From Curtobacterium flaccumfaciens (GTDB taxonomy: Bacteria > Actinomycetota > Actinomycetes > Actinomycetales > Microbacteriaceae), in NCBI GenBank assembly GCA_029689965.1, contig CP121450.1, positions 2,170,001 through 2,234,000 on the forward strand: a stretch of 64,000 nucleotides of DNA, given 5' to 3'. This document shows, in pieces, positions 49,936 to 60,097 of this stretch. Below the pieces are notes generated by a model that saw nothing but the letters and a program-made list of their open reading frames with translations, did not search any database and was not told the origin of the DNA. Every line of letters begins with the position of its first letter. The stretch's first letter is position 1. Both the position numbers and the translations under genes were made by a program.

Positions 49936-50955
49936 GTGGTCAGCGAACGCAGCCTCGAGGTCCTCAAGGCCATCGTGCGGGACTACGTCGCCTCGCGCGA
50001 ACCGGTCGGCTCGAAGACGATCGTCGACCGGCACGCCTTCGGGGTGAGTGCCGCCACGATCCGGAACGACATGGCCCAGCTCGAGGACGAGCAGCTGATC
50101 GCCGCGCCGCACACCTCCTCCGGGCGCGTGCCGACGGACAAGGGGTACCGGGTCTTCGTCGACCACCTCGCCGCCGCCCGCCCGCTCTCCAGCGCACAGC
50201 GGCACGCCATCGAGACCTTCCTCGGAGCGCCGAACGACCTCGACGAGGTCCTCGGTCGCACCGTCCGGCTGCTCAGCCAACTCACCAACCAGGTCGCCCT
50301 CGTGCAGTACCCCTCGATGGTGCGCGCCCGCGTGCAGCACATCGAGCTCGTCCGGCTCGGCGACGACCGCCTGATGGTGGTCCTCATCACCGACACCGCC
50401 CGGGTCGAGCAGCGCGTCGTCGACACCGACGTGACACTCGACGAGGGCGCGCTCACCGAACTCCGTGCGGTCGTGAACGGCGCCACGGTCGGACTCCTCC
50501 TGCAGGACGTCGCGACGGCGCTGCGCGCGGTGCCGCAGCAGATCCGTCCCGCCGCCCAGCCGCTCGCCGGGGTCGTCGTCGCGACGCTCATCGAGCAGGT
50601 CGCCGCGAACCGCCAGGACCGCCTCGTGATGGCCGGCGCGGCCAACCTCGCCAAGAGCGAACAGGACTTCTCCGGCGGCCTCTTCCCCGTGCTCGAGGCG
50701 ATCGAGGAACAGGTGACGCTCCTCCGGTTGTTCGGGGAGATGCAGATCGACGACGTCGCCGTGGCGGCCCGGATCGGCGCGGAGAACGCCGAGTACGGGC
50801 TCGACGCGACGAGCATCGTCGCCGGCGGGTACCTGGCCCGTGGAGAGGTCGCGCGGCTCGGGGTGCTCGGGCCGACGCGGATGGACTACGGCACGAACAT
50901 GGCCGCGGTGCGCGCCGTCGCACGGTACCTGTCCAAACTCCTGGGCGAACATTGA
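49936..50955 (+). CDS. hrcA: Heat-inducible transcription repressor HrcA
   Basis: Intact, 339 residues. N-terminal winged helix: RSLEVLKAIVRDYVASREPV, then GVSAATIRNDMAQLEDEQLI and SSGRVPTDKGYRVFVD, all diagnostic of HrcA. The C-terminal part carries a GAF-like inserted domain and ends EVARLGVLGPTRMDYGTNMA. HrcA binds CIRCE sites and is released on heat shock; a degenerate CIRCE lies just upstream, suggesting autoregulation. GTG 49936 has GAAGGGG at good spacing. dnaJ follows after 131 bases with tandem repeats. Confidence 0.97.
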   Translation: MVSERSLEVLKAIVRDYVASREPVGSKTIVDRHAFGVSAATIRNDMAQLEDEQLIAAPHTSSGRVPTDKGYRVFVDHLAAARPLSSAQRHAIETFLGAPNDLDEVLGRTVRLLSQLTNQVALVQYPSMVRARVQHIELVRLGDDRLMVVLITDTARVEQRVVDTDVTLDEGALTELRAVVNGATVGLLLQDVATALRAVPQQIRPAAQPLAGVVVATLIEQVAANRQDRLVMAGAANLAKSEQDFSGGLFPVLEAIEEQVTLLRLFGEMQIDDVAVAARIGAENAEYGLDATSIVAGGYLARGEVARLGVLGPTRMDYGTNMAAVRAVARYLSKLLGEH

Positions 50956-51012
50956 CCGACCCGACCCGCGACTGACGCGCGACGTCCAGCGGACGCGATC
51001 CGTGCCTCCAGA

Positions 51013-51062
51013 CCGAACCGCGGCGACCGCCGCACCGAACCGCGGCGACCGCCGCACCGAAC
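51013..51062 (+). repeat. 22-base tandem repeat CCGAACCGCGGCGACCGCCG, hrcA-dnaJ gap
   Basis: Perfect units at 51013-51034 and 51035-51056 and a partial third. A palindrome-family half-site GTGCCTCCAGACCG (51002-51015) precedes them. Confidence 0.9.
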
Positions 51063-51086
51063 CGATCGAAACCGACTGAGGGATAC

Positions 51087-52195
51087 GTGGCAGACCACTA
51101 CGACGTCCTCGGCGTCCAGCCGGACGCCTCCGATGCCGACATCAAGAAGGCGTACCGCCGCCTGGCGCGCGAGCTGCACCCGGACGTGAACCCGAGCCCG
51201 GACGCCGCCGAGCGCTTCAAGGACGTGACGCACGCGTACGACGTGCTGAGCGACCCCGAGCAGCGCCGCCGGTACGACGCCGGGCCGCAGGCCGAGAGCC
51301 CGTTCGGGGCCGGCGGGTTCAGCGACATCTTCGACGCGTTCTTCGGTGGCGGTGGCGGCGGCGGCGGCCGGGCAACGGCCCGCGCAGCCGTGCCGAGCGC
51401 GGGCAGGACGCCCTGCTCCGCATCGACGTCGACCTCGACGAGGTCGTCTTCGGCACCCACAAGGACGTCGAGGTCGACACGGCCGTGCTGTGCGAGACGT
51501 GCGGCGGTTCGTGCTGCGCGCCGGGGACGAGCCCGCAGACCTGCGACATCTGCGGCGGGACCGGGCACATCCAGCGCCAGGTCCGGTCGCTCCTCGGCAA
51601 CGTCGTGACGAGCGCGCCGTGCGGCACCTGCCGCGGCTACGGCACCGTCATCCCGAACCCGTGCCCGACGTGCCAGGGCCAGGGCCGTGTCCGGGCCCGC
51701 CGCACGGTTCCGGTGGACGTCCCGGCGGGTGTCGACTCGGGCCTGCGGCTGCAGATGCCCGGGCAGGGCGAGGTCGGACCGGCCGGCGGCCCCTCGGGCG
51801 ACCTGTACCTGGAGATCCGGGTGCGGCACCACGACGTGTTCAGCCGCGACGGCGACGACCTGCTCGCCACGCTCGAGGTCGCGATGACGGACGCCGTGCT
51901 CGGCACGACCGCGACGATCGACGGGCTCGACGGCCCGGTCGAGCTCGAGATCCGGCCCGGCGTGCAGAGCGCCGACGTCCTCGTGCTCAAGGACCGCGGG
52001 ATCACGAAGCTGCGCGGCAACGGCCGCGGCGACCTGCGCGTGGGCGTGCAGGTCGTGACGCCGACGAAGCTCTCGCACAAGGAGCGTCAGCTCGTCGAGC
52101 AGCTCGCGAAGTCGCACAAGGCTGCGGCACCGCAGTTGTCGCGGTTCCAGCAGGGCATGTTCGGCAAGCTCCGCGACCGCTTCTTCAACTTCTGA
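51087..52195 (+). CDS. dnaJ: Chaperone protein DnaJ (one frameshift)
   Basis: J-domain: [20 protein letters not shown] and [17 protein letters not shown] with the HPD tripeptide that stimulates DnaK. A Gly/Phe region ([17 protein letters not shown]) follows; then, after one G is restored near 51371 (CCGGGCAACGG), four zinc-finger repeats ([24 protein letters not shown], CPTCQGQG) and the substrate-binding C-terminal domains. The first repeat ends in Cys rather than Gly. Restored length 369 residues. GTG 51087 after GAGGGATAC. It is the second DnaJ type, linked to hrcA, and overlaps rsmE (TGATG). Confidence 0.95.
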
Positions 52196-52938
52196 TGGCG
52201 TCGCTCTACCTCGTCGACTCGCTCGACGGCGTCACGGTCGGCGACACCGTCCCGCTCGACGGGGCGGAGGGACGCCACGCGGTCGCGGTCGCGCGGGTCC
52301 GCGCGGGGGAGACCCTGCGGTTGTCGGACGGCCGCGGCACCGTCGTGACCGGGACCGTGACCGAACTCGGACGGGACTCGCTGTCACTGGCGGTGTCCGA
52401 GGTCGCCGTCGACGAGGCACCCTCGCCGACGCTGACGCTCGTGCAGGCGCTCGCGAAGGGCGGCCGCGACGAGATGGCGGTGCAGGCGGCGACCGAGATC
52501 GGGGTCGACCGGATCGTGCCCTGGTCGGCGGCCCGGAGCGTCTCCCGCTGGGACGGCGCGAAGGTCGAGAAGGGCCGGGCGCGCTGGGCGGCGATCGCGC
52601 AGGAGGCCTCGAAGCAGGCGATCCGTTCGTGGGTGCCCGTGGTCGACGCCGCGGTGACGACGGCGCAGCTGGCGGCTGGCGGGAGCGCCGGTGGATCGCG
52701 TGCGGTGCTCGTGCTCGATCCCGTCGGTGATGTCCGGTTGTCGGCGTGGGATCCGCCTGCCGAGGTCACCGAGATCGTCCTGGTCGTCGGGCCAGAGGGC
52801 GGGATCGACGGTTCGGAGTTCGACCGGCTCGTCGCGGCCGGTGCCGTCCGGGTGCGACTCGGCGACACGGTGCTGCGGACCTCCACGGCCGGCCCGGCGG
52901 CGCTGGCGGTCCTGCAGACGCGGCTCAGGCGCTGGTAG
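52195..52938 (+). CDS. rsmE: 16S rRNA (uracil-1498-N3)-methyltransferase RsmE
   Basis: Intact, 247 residues. An N-terminal PUA-like domain (DGAEGRHAVAVARVRAGETL) is followed by the SPOUT knot: LTLVQALAKGGRDEMAVQAA, EIGVDRIVPWSAARSVSRW and the SAM-binding LVVGPEGGIDGSEFDRL, LGDTVLRTSTAGPAAL. ATG 52195 overlaps the dnaJ stop (TGATG), as is usual in the conserved dnaJ-rsmE pair. The stop is followed by a 121-base gap with a simple-sequence tract. Confidence 0.95.
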   Translation: MASLYLVDSLDGVTVGDTVPLDGAEGRHAVAVARVRAGETLRLSDGRGTVVTGTVTELGRDSLSLAVSEVAVDEAPSPTLTLVQALAKGGRDEMAVQAATEIGVDRIVPWSAARSVSRWDGAKVEKGRARWAAIAQEASKQAIRSWVPVVDAAVTTAQLAAGGSAGGSRAVLVLDPVGDVRLSAWDPPAEVTEIVLVVGPEGGIDGSEFDRLVAAGAVRVRLGDTVLRTSTAGPAALAVLQTRLRRW

Positions 52939-52962
52939 CGGTTTCGGTGTCCGGACCCGTGC

Positions 52963-52995
52963 CGGTGTCGGTGTCGGTGTCGGCGTCGGTGCTGG
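52963..52995 (+). repeat. CGGTGT hexanucleotide tract
   Basis: Three perfect and two imperfect CGGTGT units between rsmE and the HIT gene; no gene or hairpin is visible there. Confidence 0.7.
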
Positions 52996-53047
52996 TGCGC
53001 GCGTCCGTCGTCGCGGATCGGGAAGGCCCGGCGTCGGTCCCGCGTTC

Positions 53048-53053
53048 TACGAT
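53048..53053 (+). promoter_or_regulatory. -10 hexamer TACGAT for the HIT gene
   Basis: TACGAT is 6 bases from ATG 53060, leaderless. Confidence 0.45.
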
Positions 53054-53059
53054 GGGTCC

Positions 53060-53412
53060 ATGAGCACCAGCACGTCCAGCGTCTTCTCCAAGATCATCGC
53101 GCGCGAGATCCGGCGACCGTCGTCGCCGAGGACGACCGCGTCATCGCGATCGAGGACATCGCGCCGAAGGCCCCCGTCCACGTGCTCGTCATCCCCAAGA
53201 CCGAGGAGTACGCGAACGTCGCCGAGCTCGCCGCCGGCGACCCGGACCTCCTGGCCCACCTGGTCGCCACCGCGCAGCGCATCGCCGACGAGCGCGCCGA
53301 CGGCCAGTTCCGCCTCGTCTTCAACACCGGCGAAGCCGCCGGTCAGACCGTGTTCCACGTGCACGCGCACGTACTCGCAGGTGAACTGCAGGAAGGCACC
53401 CTTGCCGGCTAA
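53060..53412 (+). CDS. HIT domain protein (HinT-like nucleoside phosphoramidase) (one frameshift)
   Basis: Small hydrolase of adenosine phosphoramidates and related nucleotides. SVFSKIIAREIPA (after restoring a C near 53114, GATCCGGCG), then EDDRVIAIEDIAPKAPVHVL and the catalytic HVHAHV near the C terminus, with the upstream conserved FRLVFNTGEAAGQTV. About 117 residues. Its last 11 bases overlap the TTG start of phoH, as in the conserved HIT-phoH-ybeY order. Confidence 0.93.
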
Positions 53413-54538
53413 CGAACCAGCACCCTCCCGGTCCGACCCGACGGACGTCTCCGTCGAGATCCAGGTCGACGGCATCGCCATGGTGCAGCTGCTCGGCCCC
53501 CAGGACCGGCTGCTCAAGACCGTGGAACGGCAGTACCCCGGCGTCCGCGTGCTCGTGCGCGGGAACGAGGTCACGCTCACCGGGCCGGAACGCGACGTCA
53601 CCCGTGCGCACGCCCTCGTCGACGAGCTCGTCGGGATGGTCAAGCGTGGACAGGACATCGGACCGACGGACATCCCGGTCTCGGCGAAGCTCCTCGACGA
53701 GGACCGCAGACCGTCGGACACCTTCGGCACGCCCATCGTCTCGAGCCGCGGCAAGTCCGTGCGCCCGAAGACCGACGGGCAGCGGGCGTACGTCGACGCC
53801 ATCGACGAGCACACCATCACCTTCGGCATCGGCCCGGCCGGTACCGGCAAGACCTACCTCGCCATGGCGAAGGCCGTGCAGGCCCTGCAGCGACGCGAGG
53901 TGAACCGGATCATCCTCACGCGCCCCGCGGTCGAGGCCGGCGAACGGCTCGGGTTCCTCCCCGGCACGCTCACCGACAAGATCGACCCGTACCTGCGCCC
54001 GCTGTACGACGCCCTGAACGAGATGATGGACCCCGAGCTGGTCCCAAGCTCCTGGCGGCCGGAACGGTCGAGGTGGCACCGCTCGCGTACATGCGCGGCC
54101 GGACGCTCAACGACTCGTTCGTGGTCCTCGACGAGGCCCAGAACACCACGCCCGAGCAGATGAAGATGTTCCTGACCCGGCTCGGCTTCGGGTCGAAGAT
54201 GGTCGTCACGGGGGACATCACCCAGGTCGACCTGCCCGGCAACCTGTCCGGTCTGCGGCTCGTCACCGGATCCTCGACAAGGTCGAGGACATCCACTTCG
54301 CCCGTCTCACGAGCGACGACGTCGTCCGGCACACGCTCGTCGGGCGCATCGTCGACGCCTACACCGTCTACGACGAGGAGCGCCTCGCCGAGCAGTCCGG
54401 GTACCGCCCGGGCGGCCGCGGCAGCGCTGCCACGCCGAACCCCGCCGGCGTGAACCGCGCCGAGCGACGGGGGCGTCCGCCACAGGACCGCCAGCGCTCC
54501 CCGTACCCCAGAACGACTCCCGAGGAGGGAACCGGTGA
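53402..54538 (+). CDS. phoH: PhoH-like ATPase (three frameshifts)
   Basis: P-loop ATPase of the PhoH family, often linked to ybeY and implicated in RNA metabolism. An N-terminal KH-like part ([20 protein letters not shown]) precedes Walker [18 protein letters not shown] and Walker [20 protein letters not shown]; then [18 protein letters not shown]. The TTG start at 53402 is decided by AGGAAGG five bases upstream, inside the HIT gene. Lost bases lie near 54043 (GTCCCAAGC), 54268 (ACCGGATCC) and 54507 (TACCCCAGAACG), the last giving the stop at 54536 that overlaps ybeY. Restored length 379 residues. Confidence 0.93.
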
Positions 54539-54996
54539 GCATCGAGCTCAACAACGAGTCCGGCGTCGAGGTCGACGAGGCGGCCATCCAGCGCCTCGCC
54601 GCCTTCGCACTCGACGCGCTGCACGTCCACGCCGACGCGGAGCTCGCGATCGTGCTCGTGGACGAGGGCGCGATGGAGCAGCTGCACGTCCGGTGGATGG
54701 ACGAGCCCGGCCCGACCGACGTCCTGAGCTTCCCGATGGACGAGCTCCGCCCCGGCACCGAGGACGACCCGACGCCCGCCGGGCTGCTCGGCGACATCGT
54801 GCTCTGCCCGCAGGTCGCCGAGGAGCAGGCGAAGACCGCCGGACACTCGAGCACCGACGAGATGCTCCTGCTGACCTGCCACGGCATCCTGCACCTGCTC
54901 GGGTTCGACCACGCCGAACCCGAGGAGAAGGCGGAGATGTTCGGCCTGCAGGGCGAGATCCTCAGCGCGTTCGCCGCGCAGCGCCGAGGACGGTGA
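54535..54996 (+). CDS. ybeY: Endoribonuclease YbeY
   Basis: Intact, 153 residues. Zinc-dependent RNase for 16S rRNA 3'-end maturation and rRNA quality control. The metal site is [17 protein letters not shown] (HGxxHxxGxDH), preceded by the conserved [11 protein letters not shown] and [19 protein letters not shown] 54535 overlaps the phoH stop (GTGA) and the purine-rich CGAGGAGGG upstream is a good ribosome site. corC follows 4 bases after the stop. Confidence 0.97.
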   Translation: MSIELNNESGVEVDEAAIQRLAAFALDALHVHADAELAIVLVDEGAMEQLHVRWMDEPGPTDVLSFPMDELRPGTEDDPTPAGLLGDIVLCPQVAEEQAKTAGHSSTDEMLLLTCHGILHLLGFDHAEPEEKAEMFGLQGEILSAFAAQRRGR

Positions 54997-55000
54997 CCTG

Positions 55001-56322
55001 ATGCTGCTCGTCGTCGTCATGCTGGCGGTGGCGTTCGTGCTGGTCGTCGTCGGCGGCCTGCTCGCCGCCTCCGATGCAGCACTGTCCGTGCTCTCCCGCG
55101 CCGACCTCGACGAGATCGCACGGGGAGCAAGCACCGCCGGGCGATCGAGGCGGTCGGCGACGACGTCGGTGCCCACGTCAACGCCCTCAACTTCTTCCGC
55201 GTGCTGGCCGAGACCGCGGCGGCCGTGCTCGTCGCGATCGCGCTCGACATGGTGTTCGACACCTGGTGGGTCGCGCTCATCGTGGCAGCAGCGGTGATGA
55301 CCGCGGTGTCGTTCGTGCTCGTCGGCTCCAGCCCACGCAGCGTCGGACGCGCACACGCCGAGGGACTCATCGGGGCGACCGGCGGCCTCGTCCGCGGCGT
55401 GCGGATCGTCCTCGGACCGCTCGCCGGGCTCCTCGTCGCGATCGGCGACCGGGTCACGCCGGGCCGCGGCCGCAGCGCCTCCACGGTCTCGAGCGAGGAG
55501 CAGCTCCTGTCCCTCGTCGACGAGGCGACCGAGAGCAACGTGCTCGAGCAGGACGACCGCGAGCTCATCCACTCCGTGTTCGAGTTCAGCGACACCCTCG
55601 TGCGCGAGGTCATGGTGCCCCGCACCGACATGCTCACCGTCGACGGAGCGGACACGCTGGCCGCCGGCATGGAACAGTTCCTCGCCGCCGGTGTCTCGCG
55701 CATGCCCGTCACCGGCAAGGACAGCGACGACGTGCTCGGGGTCCTGTACCTCCGCGACGTGGCCCGTGCCCTGTACGAGCGGCCCGGCTCCGGCGCCGAC
55801 CGCGTCACGACGCTCCTGCGTCCGGCCGAGTTCGTCCCCGAGTCGAAGGCCGCGGACGACACCCTGCGACACATGCAGGTCGCCAAGAACCACCTCGTGC
55901 TCGTCGTCGACGAGTACGGCGGGGTCGCCGGCCTCGTCACGATGGAGGACCTCATCGAGGAACTCGTCGGCGACATCTCCGACGAGTACGACCGCGCCGT
56001 GGTCGATCGCGTCGAGGTCGAGCCGGGGGTGTGGCGGATCTCTGCACGCCTGCCGATCGACGAGCTCGGAGACCTCTTCGGCATCGAGCTCGAGGACGAC
56101 GACGTCGACACCGCCGGCGGCCTGCTCACCAAGGAGCTCGGTCACCTGGCGAGCCGCGGCGACACCGTCACCCTGTCCGGCGTCGTGCTGACGGCCGACC
56201 GGGTCGAGGGCAAGCGCCGACACCTCATCACCGTGCTCGCCGAGCGCACACCGGAACTCGCCGGCGTCGAGGACGCCTTCGACTCCGCCGCATCCACCAC
56301 GACGGGAACCACGAACGCATGA
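55001..56322 (+). CDS. CNNM/CBS-domain membrane protein (CorC/HlyC family) (one frameshift)
   Basis: A transporter-associated protein with an N-terminal CNNM (DUF21) domain of hydrophobic helices (VVVMLAVAFVLVVVGGLL, LAASDAALSVLSRADLDE), a CBS pair (REVMVPRTDMLTVDGAD, SRMPVTGKDSDDVLGVLYLR, LVLVVDEYGGVAGLVTMEDL) and a C-terminal CorC_HlyC domain (ISARLPIDELGDLFGIEL). One base is missing near 55127 (CGGGGAGCAAGC). Restored length 440 residues. Probably magnesium/cobalt homeostasis by family. Its stop overlaps era (ATGA). Confidence 0.92.
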
Positions 56323-57244
56323 CCGACACCACTGCTCCCGACGGCCCGTACCGCGCCGGGTTCGTCTCGTTCGTCGGACGGCCGAACGTCGGCAAGTCGA
56401 CCCTGACGAACGCGCTCGTCGGCGAGAAGGTCGCCATCACGTCGTCGAAGCCGCAGACGACCCGTCGTGCCATCCGCGGCGTCGTGCACCGGCCGAACGG
56501 CCAGGTCATCATCGTCGACACCCCGGGCGTCCACCGACCGCGCACCCTGCTCGGCGAGCGGCTCAACGACCTCGTGCAGTCCACCCTCGTCGACGTCGAC
56601 GTCATCGGGTTCTGCGTCCCCGCGAACGAGCCGATCGGCCCGGGCGACCGGTTCATCAACGACACCCTCGACCAGTACCCGCGGGCGAAGAAGATCGCGA
56701 TCGTGACGAAGATCGACCGCACCGCGAAGGACCGGGTCGGGAGCAGCTCCTCGCGGTGTCGAAGCTCCGGGAGTGGGACGCCATCGTCCCGACCTCCGGC
56801 ACACGTGGACTGCAGCTCGAGGCCCTGCTCGGCGAGATCACCGCGCTGCTGCCCGAGTCGCCGCAGCTTCTACGACGACGCCACCGTCACCGAGGAGACC
56901 GACGAGGAACGGATCGCCGAACTCATCCGCGAAGCAGCGCTCGAAGGCGTCCGCGACGAACTGCCGCACTCGCTCGCCGTGGTGATCGAGGACGTGGTCG
57001 AGCCCGATGAGGACGACGATCCGGACGGTCCGCTGCGGATCTTCGCGAACCTGTTCGTCGAGCGCGACAGCCAGAAGGCGATCGTGATCGGCCGCAAGGG
57101 GGAGCGGCTGAAGGACGTCGGTTCACGTGCCCGCGCCGAGATCGAGTCGTTGCTCGGTGGCCGCCACGTCTACCTGAACATCCGGGTCAAGGTGGCCAAG
57201 GAGTGGCAACGCGACCCGAAGCAGCTGGGCGACTCGGCTTCTGA
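56319..57244 (+). CDS. era: GTPase Era (three frameshifts)
   Basis: Ras-like GTPase for 30S maturation. G1 is SFVGRPNVGKSTLTNAL, G2 TTRRAIRG, G3 IIVDTPGVHRP, G4 VTKIDRTAKD; the KH RNA-binding domain holds IVIGRKGERLKDVGSRAR and VYLNIRVKVAKEWQRDP. Corrections: one base lost near 56740 (GTCGGGAGCAG), one extra T near 56868 (CAGCTTCTACG) and one C lost near 57229 (GGGCGACTCGG, expected GGGCCGACTCGG), the last restoring the standard end QLGRLGF and the stop at 57242. Length 308 residues. Confidence 0.95.
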
Positions 57245-57286
57245 CGCGACCACCGGCGGACGTCAGTCGCGAGGCGGACGCGCGCC

Positions 57287-57306
57287 GTGCCTCCAGGCCG
57301 TACCGT
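57287..57306 (+). promoter_or_regulatory. Candidate promoter of the histidine-kinase gene with repeat half-site
   Basis: GTGCCTCCAGGCCG (57287-57300), one arm of the intergenic palindrome, abuts TACCGT (57301-57306), which is 6 bases from GTG 57313. Confidence 0.45.
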
Positions 57307-57312
57307 GGTGTG

Positions 57313-58558
57313 GTGTTCCGTCCCATGCTGCGCGCGCAGGTCATCACCGACGTCGTCGTCGCCGTGGTGCTCGGCGGCCTCGTGCTCATCGCCACGGCCC
57401 GGGGATGGACTCGCCGCTCGCGATCCTGACGGTGGTGGGGATGACCGCCGCGCTGGCCCTCCGGCGGCTCTCGCCCGGTCTCGCCCTCGCGACGGCCTGG
57501 GTCTTCGCAGCGTTCGAGATGGTCACGGGGCAGAACCCGGACCTGTCGAACCTGTTCATCGCGGCCGTCATGTACACGACCAGCGCGTACGGCAGCCGAC
57601 GGGTCCGGCTCGCGGGTCTCGTGTCGGCGATCGCCGGTCCGCTGATCGCCGCCGCGTACCTCGGTCTGGACGACTACCGGATGCGCAGCGGCATCCAGAC
57701 CGCGACGACGCCCGAGCAGGAGTCCCTCAAGGTCGCGATCTCGTACTTCGCCGTCGTCCTGCTCCTGCTGCTGCTGCCGTGGCTCGCCGGGCTCGTCCGC
57801 CGGGTCCGTCGCTCCGCGAGCCTGAGCCGCGAGGCGCAACTCGTCGCCGAGCGCGACGCGGCCCGCGCCGACCGGGCGGTCGCCGTGGAGCAGGAGCGCG
57901 TGCGGATCGCGCGGGACATGCACGACATCGTGGCCCACTCGCTGGCGGTCGTCATCGCCCAGGCCGACGGCGCCCGCTACGCGCTGAAGGCCGACCCGGC
58001 GATCGCCGACGAGGCACTCGGGACGATCTCCACCACCGCGCGCCGTGCCCTCGGCGACGTCCGGGAGCTCCTGGGAGCGCTCCGCCACGAGCAGGGCACC
58101 GCGCCGACGCCCGAGATCGACGACATCGACCGGCTCGTGGGCGAGATGCGCGGCGTCGGCCTCGACGTCCGGGTCGAGCGCGAAGGTGACCCCACACACC
58201 TGCCCACCACCACGCAGCTCGCGGTCTACCGCATCGTGCAGGAGAGCCTGACCAACGCGTGGAAGCACGGCGAACCCGGCACCCCCGTGCACGCCGCGCT
58301 CACCTACCGCCCGGACACGGTGGAGATCAGCGTGGTGAACCGGCGCGCCGACGACGGCACACGCGGTCCCGGCACCGGCCACGGCCTGGTGGGCATGCGC
58401 GAACGCGCCACGATGACCGGGGGACGATGACCGCCGGCCCCCGTGGCGACGACTTCGCCGTCGCCGTGCGGATGCCCGCCGTCCCCTCCACCGGGCAGAT
58501 GCCCCGCGGACTCATGCCGACCACCCCCTCGACCTCCCAGGAGCACACCGGCCGATGA
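57313..58558 (+). CDS. Two-component sensor histidine kinase, NarL/LiaS-type (two frameshifts)
   Basis: Four to five membrane helices without a large outside sensor (ITDVVVAVVLGGLVLI, LFIAAVMYTTSAYG, VVLLLLLLPWLAGLV) lead to a HisKA_3 box EQERVRIARDMHDIVAHSLA with the phospho-His, and an HATPase domain with YRIVQESLTNAWKHG and GTGHGLVGMRERATMTGG. One G is lost near 57405 and one base near 58425 (GGGGGACGATG), without which the protein would stop short at 58430. Restored length 415 residues, ending in a Thr/Ser/Pro tail. Overlaps the regulator gene (ATGA). Lipid-linked or envelope-stress signals are typical of such intramembrane kinases. Confidence 0.92.
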
Positions 58559-59230
58559 ACGACACCCCGATCCGCGTCGCGCTCGTCGACGACCAGGCAC
58601 TGTTCCGCACGGGCATCAGGATGCTCATCGACTCCCAGCCGGACCTGCGGTTCGTCGGCGAGGCCGGTGACGGTGCGGAGGGCGTCGAGCTTCGCGCGCC
58701 GCGGTCGTCCGGACGTCGTGCTCATGGACGTCCGGATGCCCGTGATGGACGGCATCACCGCGACCTCCCGCATCGTCGAGGACGCCGGAGCGGACGGTGC
58801 CAAGGTGCTCGTCCTCACGACGTTCGACTTCGACGAGGCGGCGGCGAAGGCCATCCGGGCCGGGGCGAGCGGATTCGTGCTCAAGGACGCCGACCCCGAG
58901 TTCCTGCTCGCCGCCATCCGGACCGTCCACGCCGGCACGGCGGTGTTCGCCGCATCGGCCACCCGGGAGCTCCTCCGCCGCTACGAGGACACCAGCGAGA
59001 CCACGGTGTCGGTGCCGCCGGCGTTCGACGACCTCACCCCGCGCGAGCGCGAGATCTTCGACCTGGCGGCCCGCGGCTTCAGCAACAGCGAGATCGCGCA
59101 GCACGAGTACGTGAGCGAGGCCACGGTGAAGACGCACATCTCGCGGGTCCTCACCAAGCTCGACCTGCGCGACCGGGTGCGACTCGTGGTGTTCGCGCAC
59201 GAGCACGGGCTCGTCTCGAAGACCGACTGA
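58555..59230 (+). CDS. LuxR/NarL-type response regulator (one frameshift)
   Basis: Receiver domain: IRVALVDDQALFRTGIRMLI (acidic pocket) and VVLMDVRMPVMDGI (phospho-Asp), then VLVLTTFDFDEAAAKAI and GFVLKDADPEFL. DNA-binding domain: LTPREREIFDLAARGFSNSE followed by SEATVKTHISRVLTKLDL. One base is extra near 58690 (GAGCTTCGCGC, expected GAGCTCGCGC). Restored length 224 residues. ATG 58555 overlaps the kinase stop. It probably controls the neighbouring ABC exporter genes, which begin 119 bases later. Confidence 0.94.
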
Positions 59231-59349
59231 CCGCAGGAGCACCGTCATCCGCTCGGATGACGTGTCCACAGGGATGCGAGCCGGGCGAACCATCCACAGG
59301 AGCCGACGGATGGACGCGGGACGTGCCTCCCGACCGTCATCGTGGGTGC

Positions 59350-60097
59350 ATGACCACCAGCCACGCACCGATCATCCGACTCGACCACGTCTCCAAGCAC
59401 TACGGCGATGACGCCCGGCGGGTGACGGCGCTCGACGACGTGAGCGTCGACATCGGCGCGGGGGAGTTCACCGCCGTGATGGGGCCGTCGGGTTCGGGGA
59501 AGTCCACGCTGATGCACGTCGCAGCCGGTCTCGACGCGGTGTCCGCCGGTCGGATCCAGATCGACGGCGTCGACATCACCGGCCTGGCGGACAAGGACCT
59601 CACGGAGCTGCGCCGCCGCCGACTCGGCTTCGTGTTCCAGTCCTTCAACCTCGTGCCGACGCTCGACGTGAGCGAGAACATCCGGCTGCCGTTCCTGCTC
59701 GGCGGCCACAGGCCGAGTCCTGAGGAATCGGCCTGGATCGACCGGCTCGTCGACATGCTCGGCCTCGGGAACCGGTTGTCGCACCGCCCGCACCAGCTCT
59801 CCGGTGGGCAACAGCAGCGTGTCGCGATCGCGCGTGCGCTCGCGTCCCGGCCCGCCGTGGTCGTGGCGGACGAGCCGACCGGCGCCCTGGACTCCCGGAC
59901 GGGCCGGGACGTCCTGCAGATCCTGCGCGGTGCTGTCTCCGAGTGGGGCAGAGCGTGGTGATGGTGACGCACGACCCGGTCGCCGCCGCGAACGCCGACC
60001 GCATCCTGTTCCTCGCGGACGGCCGCGTCGTGGGCGACCGTCCCGCGATGGACGCCGCCGCGATCTCCACCACCATGCTCGGGATGGAGGCAGCAGC

